This document shows, piece after piece, positions 52,325 to 61,284 of a stretch of 64,000 nt of DNA. The notes beneath the pieces are model-generated. The model was not told the origin of the DNA and ran no database searches. It saw only the letters and a program-made list of their open reading frames with translations. Position 1 is the stretch's first letter, and each line of letters starts with the position of its first letter. The DNA is from Rhizobium sp. FKL33 (GTDB lineage Bacteria; Pseudomonadota; Alphaproteobacteria; Rhizobiales; Rhizobiaceae), in assembly GCF_005222915.1 (NCBI RefSeq), contig NZ_STFX01000054.1, positions 231,166 through 295,165 on the forward strand, read 5' to 3'. The position numbers and the translations under genes are program-made.

Positions 52325-53788
52325 TCACGCCGTCCAGGCGTCGGTCGGCTCGCTGCGGCCCTTGAGCTGCAACCCCTCATGAATCTGCATCAGGGATCGA
52401 TAGCGGTTGCGCGCCTCCTCATCCGTCACGGCGTCCATGGCGGCGGCGCTGACGATGATGCGGCAGGCGAGCGCTCGGGTCGCCGCTTCCAGCCGCGAGG
52501 CGACATTGACGGTGTCGCCCAGCATGGCGAACTCCATGCGCCTGCTGTTGCCGACATCGCCCAGAATGACTTGACCAAAATGGACGCCGACGGACAGACG
52601 GATCGGCTCCAGTCCTCTCCCCTGACGTCCATCATTGAGCATGGCGATCCTGTCCTGCATGGCGAAAGCGGCCGCGATGGCGTTGGCGGCGTCGGACGGG
52701 GAGGTTTGCGGGGTGCCGAAGCTCGCCATCAGCCCGTCGCCCATGAATTTATCGAGCGTGCCGCCATGCGAGAACACCACCTCTTCCAGCGCGGCGTGAA
52801 ATTCTCTCAGCATGGCGATGACTTCGTCTGGACTGCGGCCTTCGGCATAGCGGGTGAAGCCGACGATATCGGCGAACAGCACCGCGACCTCCTGCGCGCG
52901 CACGCCGCCCATCGGTTGATCGCGATGCGCCAGTTCCTCCACCATGGACGGGGCGAAATAGCGCGAGAGATTGGCGCGCTCGGCGGCAAGGCTGGCCTGG
53001 CGGACCAACAGTTTGCTCATGCGCTGCGATTTAAGCGCCAGAATGAAGGCGACGAGGATGATGACCACCGCCTCCTGCACCCGATTATGAATTTCCACGC
53101 TGTTGGGGTCGAGCACGGCGAAGATGCGATCATAGCCTGAGAGCGCCGTTCCAACCTTATCGGTGAGATCAGGATAGCTGGTGCCGAACACCATTACGAC
53201 AATCGCCGCCGTGAGCCACATCACCGCCGTGGCCGCGCCGATGCTGTGTACGGTGCGCCAGCTATAGGCGAGCGAACCGCCGGCGAGGAAAATGAAGAAA
53301 TAGACGAAGCCGTCGAAACGGAACTGAAACGCCGTCGGCCAGGTTTCGGCCGCAAACGGATTGGGGACTGTCAGCGTCAGGGTCAGCAGCAGGAGATCGG
53401 CGACGATCAACGCCAGTTCCTGGCGCGACTGACCGACGCGGGCTACCCGCAACTGCGCGACGCCGATCACCACGAAGAGGATAAGCAACGCCTCGTAATA
53501 CAGCACTTCCAGGCGCGGATTGACGAAGATCAGCAGAAGACCCACGACGGCCAAGGTCCAGGTGCGCGCCCATGTCGCGATCCGCTGGCCCTCCATCTTT
53601 TCGTCATGCAGCGCTTCGGCGAGGTGCCGGTTTTGCAGGGCCAACCGCTCCTCGGCGATCCGCGTCTTCCAGGGACGGCGGCTCCAGAGGGCGATCAGTG
53701 GCGCCAGAAGGCCGTCAGGTTGGCGCGACGAATTTTGATCGATCGAATCCAAGTCCACACTCGCCCCCGTTTCCTGCGACACTAGCAT
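52325..53788 (-). CDS. Membrane adenylate/guanylate cyclase (class III)
   Basis: A 487-residue protein with about six transmembrane helices (residues 72-245), a short coiled coil and a C-terminal class III cyclase domain. The first metal Asp is in FADIVGFTRYAE and the second in FMGDGLMASFG; HFGQVILGDVGN and MLGDTVNVASRLEAAT follow. It makes cAMP or cGMP; which cannot be decided here. It separates glyA from nrdR, which are adjacent in many relatives. Its ATG at 53788 lacks a strong ribosome-binding site. Confidence 0.92.
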   Translation of the reverse strand: MLVSQETGASVDLDSIDQNSSRQPDGLLAPLIALWSRRPWKTRIAEERLALQNRHLAEALHDEKMEGQRIATWARTWTLAVVGLLLIFVNPRLEVLYYEALLILFVVIGVAQLRVARVGQSRQELALIVADLLLLTLTLTVPNPFAAETWPTAFQFRFDGFVYFFIFLAGGSLAYSWRTVHSIGAATAVMWLTAAIVVMVFGTSYPDLTDKVGTALSGYDRIFAVLDPNSVEIHNRVQEAVVIILVAFILALKSQRMSKLLVRQASLAAERANLSRYFAPSMVEELAHRDQPMGGVRAQEVAVLFADIVGFTRYAEGRSPDEVIAMLREFHAALEEVVFSHGGTLDKFMGDGLMASFGTPQTSPSDAANAIAAAFAMQDRIAMLNDGRQGRGLEPIRLSVGVHFGQVILGDVGNSRRMEFAMLGDTVNVASRLEAATRALACRIIVSAAAMDAVTDEEARNRYRSLMQIHEGLQLKGRSEPTDAWTA

Positions 53789-53836
53789 CAGGAGCGCCGG
53801 TCGTCATCCGAAGCCCTTGGCGCAAGACAGTTCATG

Positions 53837-53867
53837 AAAAAACCCTCCCCGTGGCCGGAGAGGGTTT
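53837..53867 (-). terminator. Terminator of glyA
   Basis: On the minus strand AAACCCTC/GAGGGTTT (53860-53867 with 53840-53847) forms a stem that runs into six T residues (53842-53837), 27 bases after the glyA stop. A standard intrinsic terminator that uncouples glyA from the cyclase gene. Confidence 0.85.
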
Positions 53868-53893
53868 CGAGGATCGGCGCTGGCCGAACGATC

Positions 53894-55183
<1,290 letters not shown>

Positions 55184-55441
55184 GTCTGTCTCGTCTTTCT
55201 TGGGCTCGGGATGACCTTATACCGTCGTTCCGCCGGACCGGTTCATCGCCGGCGAGCCGCGGGTTTCGGGCTGAGAGGGTCTTAGCGATTGCGGCGCGCC
55301 GGGGCAAGACGGATTGCGGCGGCGAATGCCATGCTTGCGCCGCCAAGGTCATCACGCGCCGGATTTGCGCTTGCGGCGTCCGCCTTGACAGCAGGAACGT
55401 TTCCGCAAATGGTGCGCGCACTTTCAGCCAGGGGATTTCCC

Positions 55442-56683
55442 GTGACGATAGACGCGCCTTCGAAGACCCGCCGCCTCGAGATCTTCTATTTCGACGCCGG
55501 CGGCGGCCATCGCAATGCGATGACCGCGCTGAGCAGGCTGATCGAAAAGACCCATCCCGAATGGACCGTGGTTCCCGTCGACCTGCAGAAGCTGTTGGAA
55601 CCCATCGACCCCGTCCACCGTCTGACCCAGAAGATCACCGGTTCGCTCCAGAAGATCCTGCTGCCGGTCGCGCCCCGCCTGCCGATCGCGCCGATCCAGG
55701 CGCAGGACATCTACAACAATGCGCTGAAGCGCGGCGCCACGCGCGGGCTCGGCGCCATCCTGCCGATCCTGCAGGGCTTTATCCGCCGCTTCTCCGCCGA
55801 GATCGAGCGTCTGCTCGTCGAGCGCTGGCGGGCGGAGCCGCGGCCGGATCTGGTGATCTCCGTCATCCCCAATTTCAACCGCGTCATGCACCGGGCGCTG
55901 CAGACGGCCGATCCCTCCATTCCCTATCTGACCGTCATCACCGACATGGTGGATGTTCCGCCGCATTTCTGGATGGAGGATCAGGCGCAATACATCGTCT
56001 GCGGCACGCCGAAAGCCACTGATCAGGCCCGCGCCACCGGCTTCTACCGCGAGACGGATATATTCGAAGTTTCCGGCATGATCCTCAAGGAGCAGTTCTA
56101 CCTGCCGCCGGCCCCGCATGCGTTGACGCTGAGCGATCTCGGGCTCGCCGAGAATCGCCCGACCGCAATGATCATGTTCGGCGGCAACGGCGCGCGTCGG
56201 GCGACGATGACCATTCTCGACCAGCTCGAGAAATCCCCGCTCGGCATCCAGTCGATCGTGATGTGCGGCAAGAACGCCGCGCTCAAGAAGGCGCTAAAGG
56301 GTCGGCCGAACTGCTGCGCCGTCGGTTTCGTGCAGACGGTGCCGGACTATCTCCGGTTAGCGGATTTCCTGATCGGCAAGCCCGGCCCCGGTAGCGTCAG
56401 CGAAGCCGTCCATCTCGGCCGTCCCGTCATCGTCGAGGGCAGCGCCTCGACCATGCCGCAAGAGCGGCCCAATCTCGACTGGATCCGCGACAACGGCGTG
56501 GGGCTGGTGGTCAGGAGCTTCCGCAAGGAGATCGCCGGCGCCGCCGAGCGGATGCTCGCCGACCTCCCGCGCTTTCAGGCGAACATCGCCCAAAATCTGC
56601 CGGAGAACCGCGCCGTCTTCGAAGTCGTGGAGATCATCGGCAAGATCCTCGATGAGACGGCGCACCAAAAGCGCGCAGTCTGA
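55442..56683 (+). CDS. GT28/MGDG-synthase-like lipid glycosyltransferase
   Basis: A 413-residue GT-B glycosyltransferase of the MGDG synthase/MurG-like GT28 group. The N-terminal loop FYFDAGGGHRNAMTALSRLI matches the diacylglycerol-glucosyl/galactosyltransferase pattern, and the C-terminal donor site has MIMFGGNGARRATMTI, DFLIGKPGPGSVSEAVHLG and ASTMPQERPNLDWI. Likely it makes a glycolipid from diacylglycerol; the sugar is unknown. The start GTG 55442 has CAGGGGA upstream; in-frame ATGs at 55331 and 55409 lack one. No Pho box was found upstream. Confidence 0.85.
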   Translation: MTIDAPSKTRRLEIFYFDAGGGHRNAMTALSRLIEKTHPEWTVVPVDLQKLLEPIDPVHRLTQKITGSLQKILLPVAPRLPIAPIQAQDIYNNALKRGATRGLGAILPILQGFIRRFSAEIERLLVERWRAEPRPDLVISVIPNFNRVMHRALQTADPSIPYLTVITDMVDVPPHFWMEDQAQYIVCGTPKATDQARATGFYRETDIFEVSGMILKEQFYLPPAPHALTLSDLGLAENRPTAMIMFGGNGARRATMTILDQLEKSPLGIQSIVMCGKNAALKKALKGRPNCCAVGFVQTVPDYLRLADFLIGKPGPGSVSEAVHLGRPVIVEGSASTMPQERPNLDWIRDNGVGLVVRSFRKEIAGAAERMLADLPRFQANIAQNLPENRAVFEVVEIIGKILDETAHQKRAV

Positions 56684-56744
56684 GACACGGAACCCGGACG
56701 GGCCTGAAACGTTGAGTCGGGTCAAATCGGATTTCGGGATCAGC

Positions 56745-57338
56745 ATGACGGATCTTCAAGCGACGCTGCGCTTTCACCTCCGGCGGAAAACCGCAGATCT
56801 TCACCACAGGCTCGACACGCATATCGGAGCGTTCCGAACGAGGGTCGATTACGGGCGCTACCTCCAATCCGCCGAACTCTTTCGCCGCCTGGCGGAGCCT
56901 GAACTCACGGCTGCGTCCGATGAGGGATGGTTCGGCGACTGGCGACCAGGGCTTGTTCACGACGCCTTGGCGGCCGACCTTGGGGATTGCGGGCTGGAGC
57001 CGGCTCCGGGCGTTGAGCAAATCCTCGCCCTCGCCGACCCGGCGGCGGCCTGGGGCGCGCTCTATGTGGCGGAAGGCGCTTCGCTCGGGGCGAACATCCT
57101 GCTTCAGAGCGCCGAGGCGATCGGTTTTTCGGCCACGCGCGGGGCGCGCCATCTCGCGGCGCAATCCCGGCGCTCGACACCCTGGCCGCGTTTCACGGCC
57201 CTCCTCGACAGCCGGACCGATCTCGATCCGGAACGGATGGTGGACGGGGCGCGGATGATGTTCGAGACCGCCCTCGCCTGTTTTGATCCCGCCACCGGAT
57301 CTTCGAACCCCTCGACGAAACTCGCCGCCTTCGCCTGA
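56745..57338 (+). CDS. Biliverdin-producing heme oxygenase
   Basis: A 197-residue heme oxygenase of the BphO/HmuO-like group. The proximal histidine lies in RRKTADLHHRLDTHIG (about residues 14-29) and the distal helix is GALYVAEGASLGANILLQSA. It would open heme to biliverdin, CO and iron. Such genes often pair with a bacteriophytochrome, but none is adjacent. ATG 56745 was chosen because the frame to 56652 adds no domain and overlaps the end of the GT28 gene. It follows that gene by 61 bases. Confidence 0.85.
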   Translation: MTDLQATLRFHLRRKTADLHHRLDTHIGAFRTRVDYGRYLQSAELFRRLAEPELTAASDEGWFGDWRPGLVHDALAADLGDCGLEPAPGVEQILALADPAAAWGALYVAEGASLGANILLQSAEAIGFSATRGARHLAAQSRRSTPWPRFTALLDSRTDLDPERMVDGARMMFETALACFDPATGSSNPSTKLAAFA

Positions 57339-57343
57339 CGCCA

Positions 57344-57392
57344 GACGAGAAAAAAACCGCCTTCGCAGGGAAGAGCGGGTTTTTCGTCTCGT
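57344..57392. terminator. Bidirectional hairpin between heme oxygenase and ldtP-like genes
   Basis: ACGAGAAAAAAACCGC (57345-57360) can pair with GCGGGTTTTTCGTCTCG (about 57375-57391) with small bulges, giving A/T-rich ends on both sides. It can end transcripts from both convergent genes. Confidence 0.6.
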
Positions 57393-57414
57393 TGCCTGTC
57401 ACGCGTCGGACGGC

Positions 57415-58716
57415 TCAGTTGGCGACGACGGGTTCCTGGTTGAGGCCCGTCTGCAGCGCCAGTTCCTGCGCGCCGTCCATCTGGTAGATGTCGTCGCGGA
57501 ACTGGACGATGCGGTCGCGCGCCGACCAGGCGGTCACGTATTTGAAGTAGATCGGCACTTCGTTCTCAAGCTTGATCGGGGTATTCTGGCCGCTCTTGAT
57601 CGTCGCCTCGATCTGCTGACGCGACCAGCCGGGCACATCGCGCAGAAGCCAGGTCGTCAGGTCGCGGACGTTCTGAACGCGGACGCAGCCCGAGGATTCG
57701 AAGCGGGACAGCTTGTTGAACAGGCCCTGCTGGGGCGTGTCGTGCATATACTCGCCGTTCGGATTGTGGAACTCGATCTTGGTCGAGGCCATGGCGTTGA
57801 TCTTGCCCGGGTCCTGACGGAACATCAGGTTCGGGGCCTTGTCGGCGAACCAGTCGATGGTTGCCGGATCGACTTCGGCGCCCTGGCCATCGAACAGACG
57901 AATCTTGTTCTTGGTCAGATAGGTCGGATCCTTGCGCATCAGCGGCACGATGTCCTTTTCGACGATCGAGCGCGGCGCGGTCCAGTAGGGATTGAGCGTG
58001 ACCTGATAGATCTTGGAGTCGATGATATGGGTCGGGCGCGTGATGCGGCCGACGATGGCCGTATGACGCTGGGCGACGCGATTGTTCTCGACGGCCTCGA
58101 TATAGGCGGCGGGAATATTGACCATCACATAGCGCTGACCGAGATCGGTCTTGATCTCCTGAATGCGCTGAAAATTGGTGCGCAGCTGCATCAGGCGGAT
58201 ATCGGCCGACACGTTCAGCGCCTTGATGGTGTATTGGCCGAGCACGCCGTCGAGCGGCAGGCCGTGGCGGGCCTGGAAGCGCTTCACGCCTTCCTCCACC
58301 AGCGAATCATAGGCCGAGGAAATGCCGGCGCTGCGCGGCAGGTCGCCGGAAATGATCAGGCGCTTGCGGAGATCGGCCACCGACGGATCGTTGACGCCCA
58401 GCCTCAGCTTCTGGCCGGGATTGACCTGCGGCCAGCCGCCATTGGCGACGATGGTTTCGTAGTCGAACACCGCCTGCTGGATATTGGCGGCGGCTTCCGG
58501 CCCGAAGATCGGGTTGTTGGACATCACGGCGGCGGCGGTCCGCGACGAGTTCGCGTCGAACTGGTCGTCCCAGTTGCCGCGGCGCGGCGCATTGATGATC
58601 TCGTCGATCGCGACATCGGCCATGGCGGGACCCGCAACGGCCGCGGCTCCGGCAGCGGCGGCCGCGCCGAGGAACTTGCGTCGAGAGAGAGAGGCCAGAT
58701 CGAATTTATCAGACAT
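57415..58716 (-). CDS. L,D-transpeptidase (YcbB/LdtP-like), Tat-exported
   Basis: A 433-residue peptidoglycan L,D-transpeptidase. It begins with a twin-arginine signal (LSRRKFLGAAAAAGAAAVAG), so it is likely exported folded. A peptidoglycan-binding region around RFQARHGLPLDGVLGQYTIK precedes the YkuD domain. Catalytic His325 lies in MHDTPQQGLF and Cys344 in ESSGCVRVQN, the YcbB-type SSGC variant. It would form 3-3 cross-links or attach proteins to peptidoglycan. The LdtR-like regulator lies upstream on the same strand, the arrangement known for ldtP/ldtR in Liberibacter and rhizobia. ATG 58716 follows AAGGCG. Confidence 0.92.
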   Translation of the reverse strand: MSDKFDLASLSRRKFLGAAAAAGAAAVAGPAMADVAIDEIINAPRRGNWDDQFDANSSRTAAAVMSNNPIFGPEAAANIQQAVFDYETIVANGGWPQVNPGQKLRLGVNDPSVADLRKRLIISGDLPRSAGISSAYDSLVEEGVKRFQARHGLPLDGVLGQYTIKALNVSADIRLMQLRTNFQRIQEIKTDLGQRYVMVNIPAAYIEAVENNRVAQRHTAIVGRITRPTHIIDSKIYQVTLNPYWTAPRSIVEKDIVPLMRKDPTYLTKNKIRLFDGQGAEVDPATIDWFADKAPNLMFRQDPGKINAMASTKIEFHNPNGEYMHDTPQQGLFNKLSRFESSGCVRVQNVRDLTTWLLRDVPGWSRQQIEATIKSGQNTPIKLENEVPIYFKYVTAWSARDRIVQFRDDIYQMDGAQELALQTGLNQEPVVAN

Positions 58717-59020
58717 TATTTCGCCTTCCGATGTCTCGTTTTCATTGCGCGCGGGGGCGCGCATCGTAAAATCTGAACAAATGAGGATGTGCGGACCTTC
58801 TGCCTCGGCGAGGAGGACACAACAACCTCAATCGGAAGCTTTCGACGCAAACGCCCCATTCGTGCCATTCTGTGTGGCCGGGATGTCACGATATTGTGGC
58901 CGATTTGTGCCTCGGACAAATCAAGAAAACGTTAGCAGGCGGAAAGATAATGCAAAAACGCCGGAGACCGGGCGGCAGGGAATGCGCCCGGTTCCAGCCT
59001 GGAGATCTGAGACGATGCCG
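58717..59020. other. ldtP-ldtR intergenic region
   Basis: No gene seen. It holds the probable ldtR terminator (58954-58992), an 8-base direct repeat TGTGGCCG at 58873-58880 and 58895-58902 (22 bases apart, about two helical turns), and a GC-rich hairpin TGCGCGC-GGGG-GCGCGCA at 58746-58763 in the expected ldtP leader. The direct repeat is a candidate regulator site. Confidence 0.45.
58954..58992 (-). terminator. Terminator of ldtR-like gene
   Basis: On the minus strand ACCGGGCG (58992-58985) and CGCCCGGT (58974-58967) form an 8-bp stem; a TTTTT run follows nine bases later (58958-58954). The gap before the T-run lowers confidence. Confidence 0.5.
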
Positions 59021-59530
59021 TTAAAGGCGATACATGATCGAGTCGTTCCAGAAACGGTCGAGACGCTGCAGCAGCTTGTTCATCTGGCTGAATTCGTCCT
59101 GACCGATGCCGCCCACCTTGTGGATCGAGCCGACATGGCGGTGGTAGAGCTTGGCCACGGTCTCGGCGATTTCCTGGCCCTTCGGCGTCAGCGAAATGCG
59201 GACCGAGCGGCGGTCGACGCGCGAGCGCGAGTGGTTGATGAAGCCGAGTTCGACCAGCTTCTTGACGTTGTAGGACACGTTCGAGCCCATATAGTAGCCG
59301 CGCGAGCGGAGTTCGCCGGCGGTCAGTTCGGACGTGCCGATGTTGAACAGCAGCAGGGCCTGAACGGCGTTGATGTCGTCGCGGCCGGAACGGTCGAATT
59401 CGTCCTTGATGACGTCCAGCAGGCGGCGATGCAGACGCTCGACGAGATGGACGCTTTCGAGATAAAGATTGTGGATGACCTGGTCCTGGGGTTCCGCGAC
59501 CGGGGCCTGAGCCTTGAGCTTGGTGTTCAT
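59021..59530 (-). CDS. ldtR: MarR-family regulator, LdtR-like
   Basis: A 169-residue MarR-type winged-helix regulator. The sequence HNLYLESVHLVERLHRRLLD, DDINAVQALLLFNIGTSELT, LRSRGYYMGSNVSYNVKKLV and RVDRRSVRISLTPKGQEIAE follows the LdtR regulator of Liberibacter and Sinorhizobium, which controls an adjacent L,D-transpeptidase and osmotic tolerance. Here the transpeptidase gene is the next one downstream. The recognition helix and wing (DRRS) are intact. The start ATG is at 59530. Confidence 0.88.
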   Translation of the reverse strand: MNTKLKAQAPVAEPQDQVIHNLYLESVHLVERLHRRLLDVIKDEFDRSGRDDINAVQALLLFNIGTSELTAGELRSRGYYMGSNVSYNVKKLVELGFINHSRSRVDRRSVRISLTPKGQEIAETVAKLYHRHVGSIHKVGGIGQDEFSQMNKLLQRLDRFWNDSIMYRL

Positions 59531-59692
59531 TTTTCTGCCTCGCTGTTTGCCGGCGGTTCTTGTTTTTGTGATCCCGCCTTATGCAGCCAACTTAGCCGCC
59601 ACCGATAAAATTCTACTTAAATCACATGCTTAACGGCCGGTTAGATTTACGAATGGCTGTTTCAAGGTGAACAGGGGCTTACCGAGGCGCGA

Positions 59693-60115
59693 TTAGCGCG
59701 TTTCTCTCGCCGCCGGTTTGGCCAGCAGGCCCCACAGGCGAAGAAGCAGGTAAATCAAGGCGATCAGCGACACCATCGCCACTTTGAGCGGGTCGATGTC
59801 GAAGGTTCCCGGCATCGCCTGGTGAAGGCCGATCTCCATGATCGCCGCCACGCCCCAGATGACCGGTCCCCAGGCGCCGCGCAGCCAGAGGCCGACGGCG
59901 GCCACGGGATAGAGCACCGCCAGCGTGCCGCGCGCCGCCTTCATATCCGCGTCGAGCAGGTCGAAGCGCCCTGCTCCGCCGTGTTGGTAGCCGATGAGAT
60001 CCGCCCAGACGAGCAGCGCGAACCACAGGGTTCCCAAAGCCACGAGCCTGAGAAAGACGGTCATCACGAGATCCGGCAGAGGCGGCCGGGGCGCGGTTAT
60101 GGGCAGATCGGTCAT
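59693..60115 (-). CDS. DUF6163-type membrane protein
   Basis: A 140-residue inner-membrane protein with four hydrophobic segments, the first being VFLRLVALGTLWFALLVWAD and the last VAMVSLIALIYLLLRLWGLL. It matches a small Rhizobiales family I associate with DUF6163, found next to hemB and ldtR. Function is unknown. ATG 60115 has GTGGGA upstream; a TTG at 60124 is a weaker start. It is divergent from hemB. Confidence 0.75.
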   Translation of the reverse strand: MTDLPITAPRPPLPDLVMTVFLRLVALGTLWFALLVWADLIGYQHGGAGRFDLLDADMKAARGTLAVLYPVAAVGLWLRGAWGPVIWGVAAIMEIGLHQAMPGTFDIDPLKVAMVSLIALIYLLLRLWGLLAKPAARETR

Positions 60116-60270
60116 GTCCCACAATTAGACGAAGCCGCAGGGAAAGGCCAGTCGCCCGAACAGGCGGGCGCTGCGGACGATCCGCCGCAGACCGGACGGG
60201 CGTCCTCGCTTTGCGCCCGACCGGTCTTCATGCTAACCCGCCTGCCAATGGAGATTTGAGAGGCGCCGCC

Positions 60271-61284
60271 ATGACCGACAAGACCCACCTCGTCGACCAC
60301 ATCACCGGACACCGGCGCATGCGCCGCAACCGCAAGGCGGACTGGTCGCGTCGGCTGACGCAGGAAAACCGCCTGACGGTGGACGATCTGATCTGGCCGA
60401 TCTTCCTGGTCGAAGGCTCAAACATCATCGAGCCGATCGCGGCCATGCCCGGCGTCAACAGGCTGAGCGTCGACAAGGCGGTGGAGGCGGCGAAAATGGC
60501 CGCCGATCTCGGCATTCCCGCGCTCGCCACCTTCCCCAATATCGATCTCGACCTGCGCGACGACCATGGCTCGGAAGCGCTCAACGCCAACAATCTCATC
60601 AATCGCGCCACCGCAGCCATCAAGACCCAGGTCGGCAATATCGGCGTGATCACCGATGTGGCGCTCGACCCCTTCACCAGCCACGGCCATGACGGCATTT
60701 TGCGCGACGGCGAGATCGTCAATGACGAGACGGTCGACCAGATCGTCAGAGCCGCCGTTGCCCAAGCCGACGCCGGCTCCGACATCATCGCGCCCTCGGA
60801 CATGATGGACGGACGCATCGGCGCGATCCGCAAGGGGCTGGACGCCGCCGGTCACCAGAATGTCGGCATCATGTCCTATGCGACGAAATTCGCCTCGGGC
60901 CATTACGGCCCCTATCGCGAAGCGATTTCCACCGCCGGCCTGCTGAAGGGCGACAAGAAGACCTATTACATCGACCCGGCAAACGGCGCGGAAGCGCTGC
61001 GCGACGCCGCCCTCGACGTCGAGGAAGGCGCAGACATGCTGATGGTCAAGCCCGGCCTGCCCTATCTCGACATCTGCTGGCGGATCAAGCAGGCGTTCGG
61101 CCTGCCGGTCTACGCCTATCAGGTCTCAGGCGAATACACGATGGTCAAGGCTGCTGCCGCAAACGGCTGGATCGACGGCGAGCGGGTGATGATGGAACAG
61201 CTTCTCTGTTTCAAGCGCGCCGGCTGCGACGGCATTCTCACCTATTTCGCGATCGAGGCCGCGCGGATCCTGTCGAAATCCTGA
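60271..61284 (+). CDS. hemB: Porphobilinogen synthase (delta-aminolevulinate dehydratase)
   Basis: A 337-residue HemB that joins two aminolevulinates to porphobilinogen in heme synthesis. The Schiff-base lysines are Lys206 (MSYATKFASGHYGPYREA) and Lys260 (MLMVKPGLPYLDI). DIIAPSDMMDGRIGAI and VYAYQVSGEYTMVKAA are typical. The metal-site region lacks the three-cysteine cluster of zinc enzymes, as in other alphaproteobacterial HemB. ATG 60271 is preferred over the longer frame to 60211. Its last 43 bases overlap the convergent kinase gene. Confidence 0.97.
   Translation: MTDKTHLVDHITGHRRMRRNRKADWSRRLTQENRLTVDDLIWPIFLVEGSNIIEPIAAMPGVNRLSVDKAVEAAKMAADLGIPALATFPNIDLDLRDDHGSEALNANNLINRATAAIKTQVGNIGVITDVALDPFTSHGHDGILRDGEIVNDETVDQIVRAAVAQADAGSDIIAPSDMMDGRIGAIRKGLDAAGHQNVGIMSYATKFASGHYGPYREAISTAGLLKGDKKTYYIDPANGAEALRDAALDVEEGADMLMVKPGLPYLDICWRIKQAFGLPVYAYQVSGEYTMVKAAAANGWIDGERVMMEQLLCFKRAGCDGILTYFAIEAARILSKS

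Noticed and set aside
55184-55441. Riboswitch upstream of glyA
   Set aside because: No glycine, SAM or SAH aptamer pattern could be recognised in this stretch by eye.
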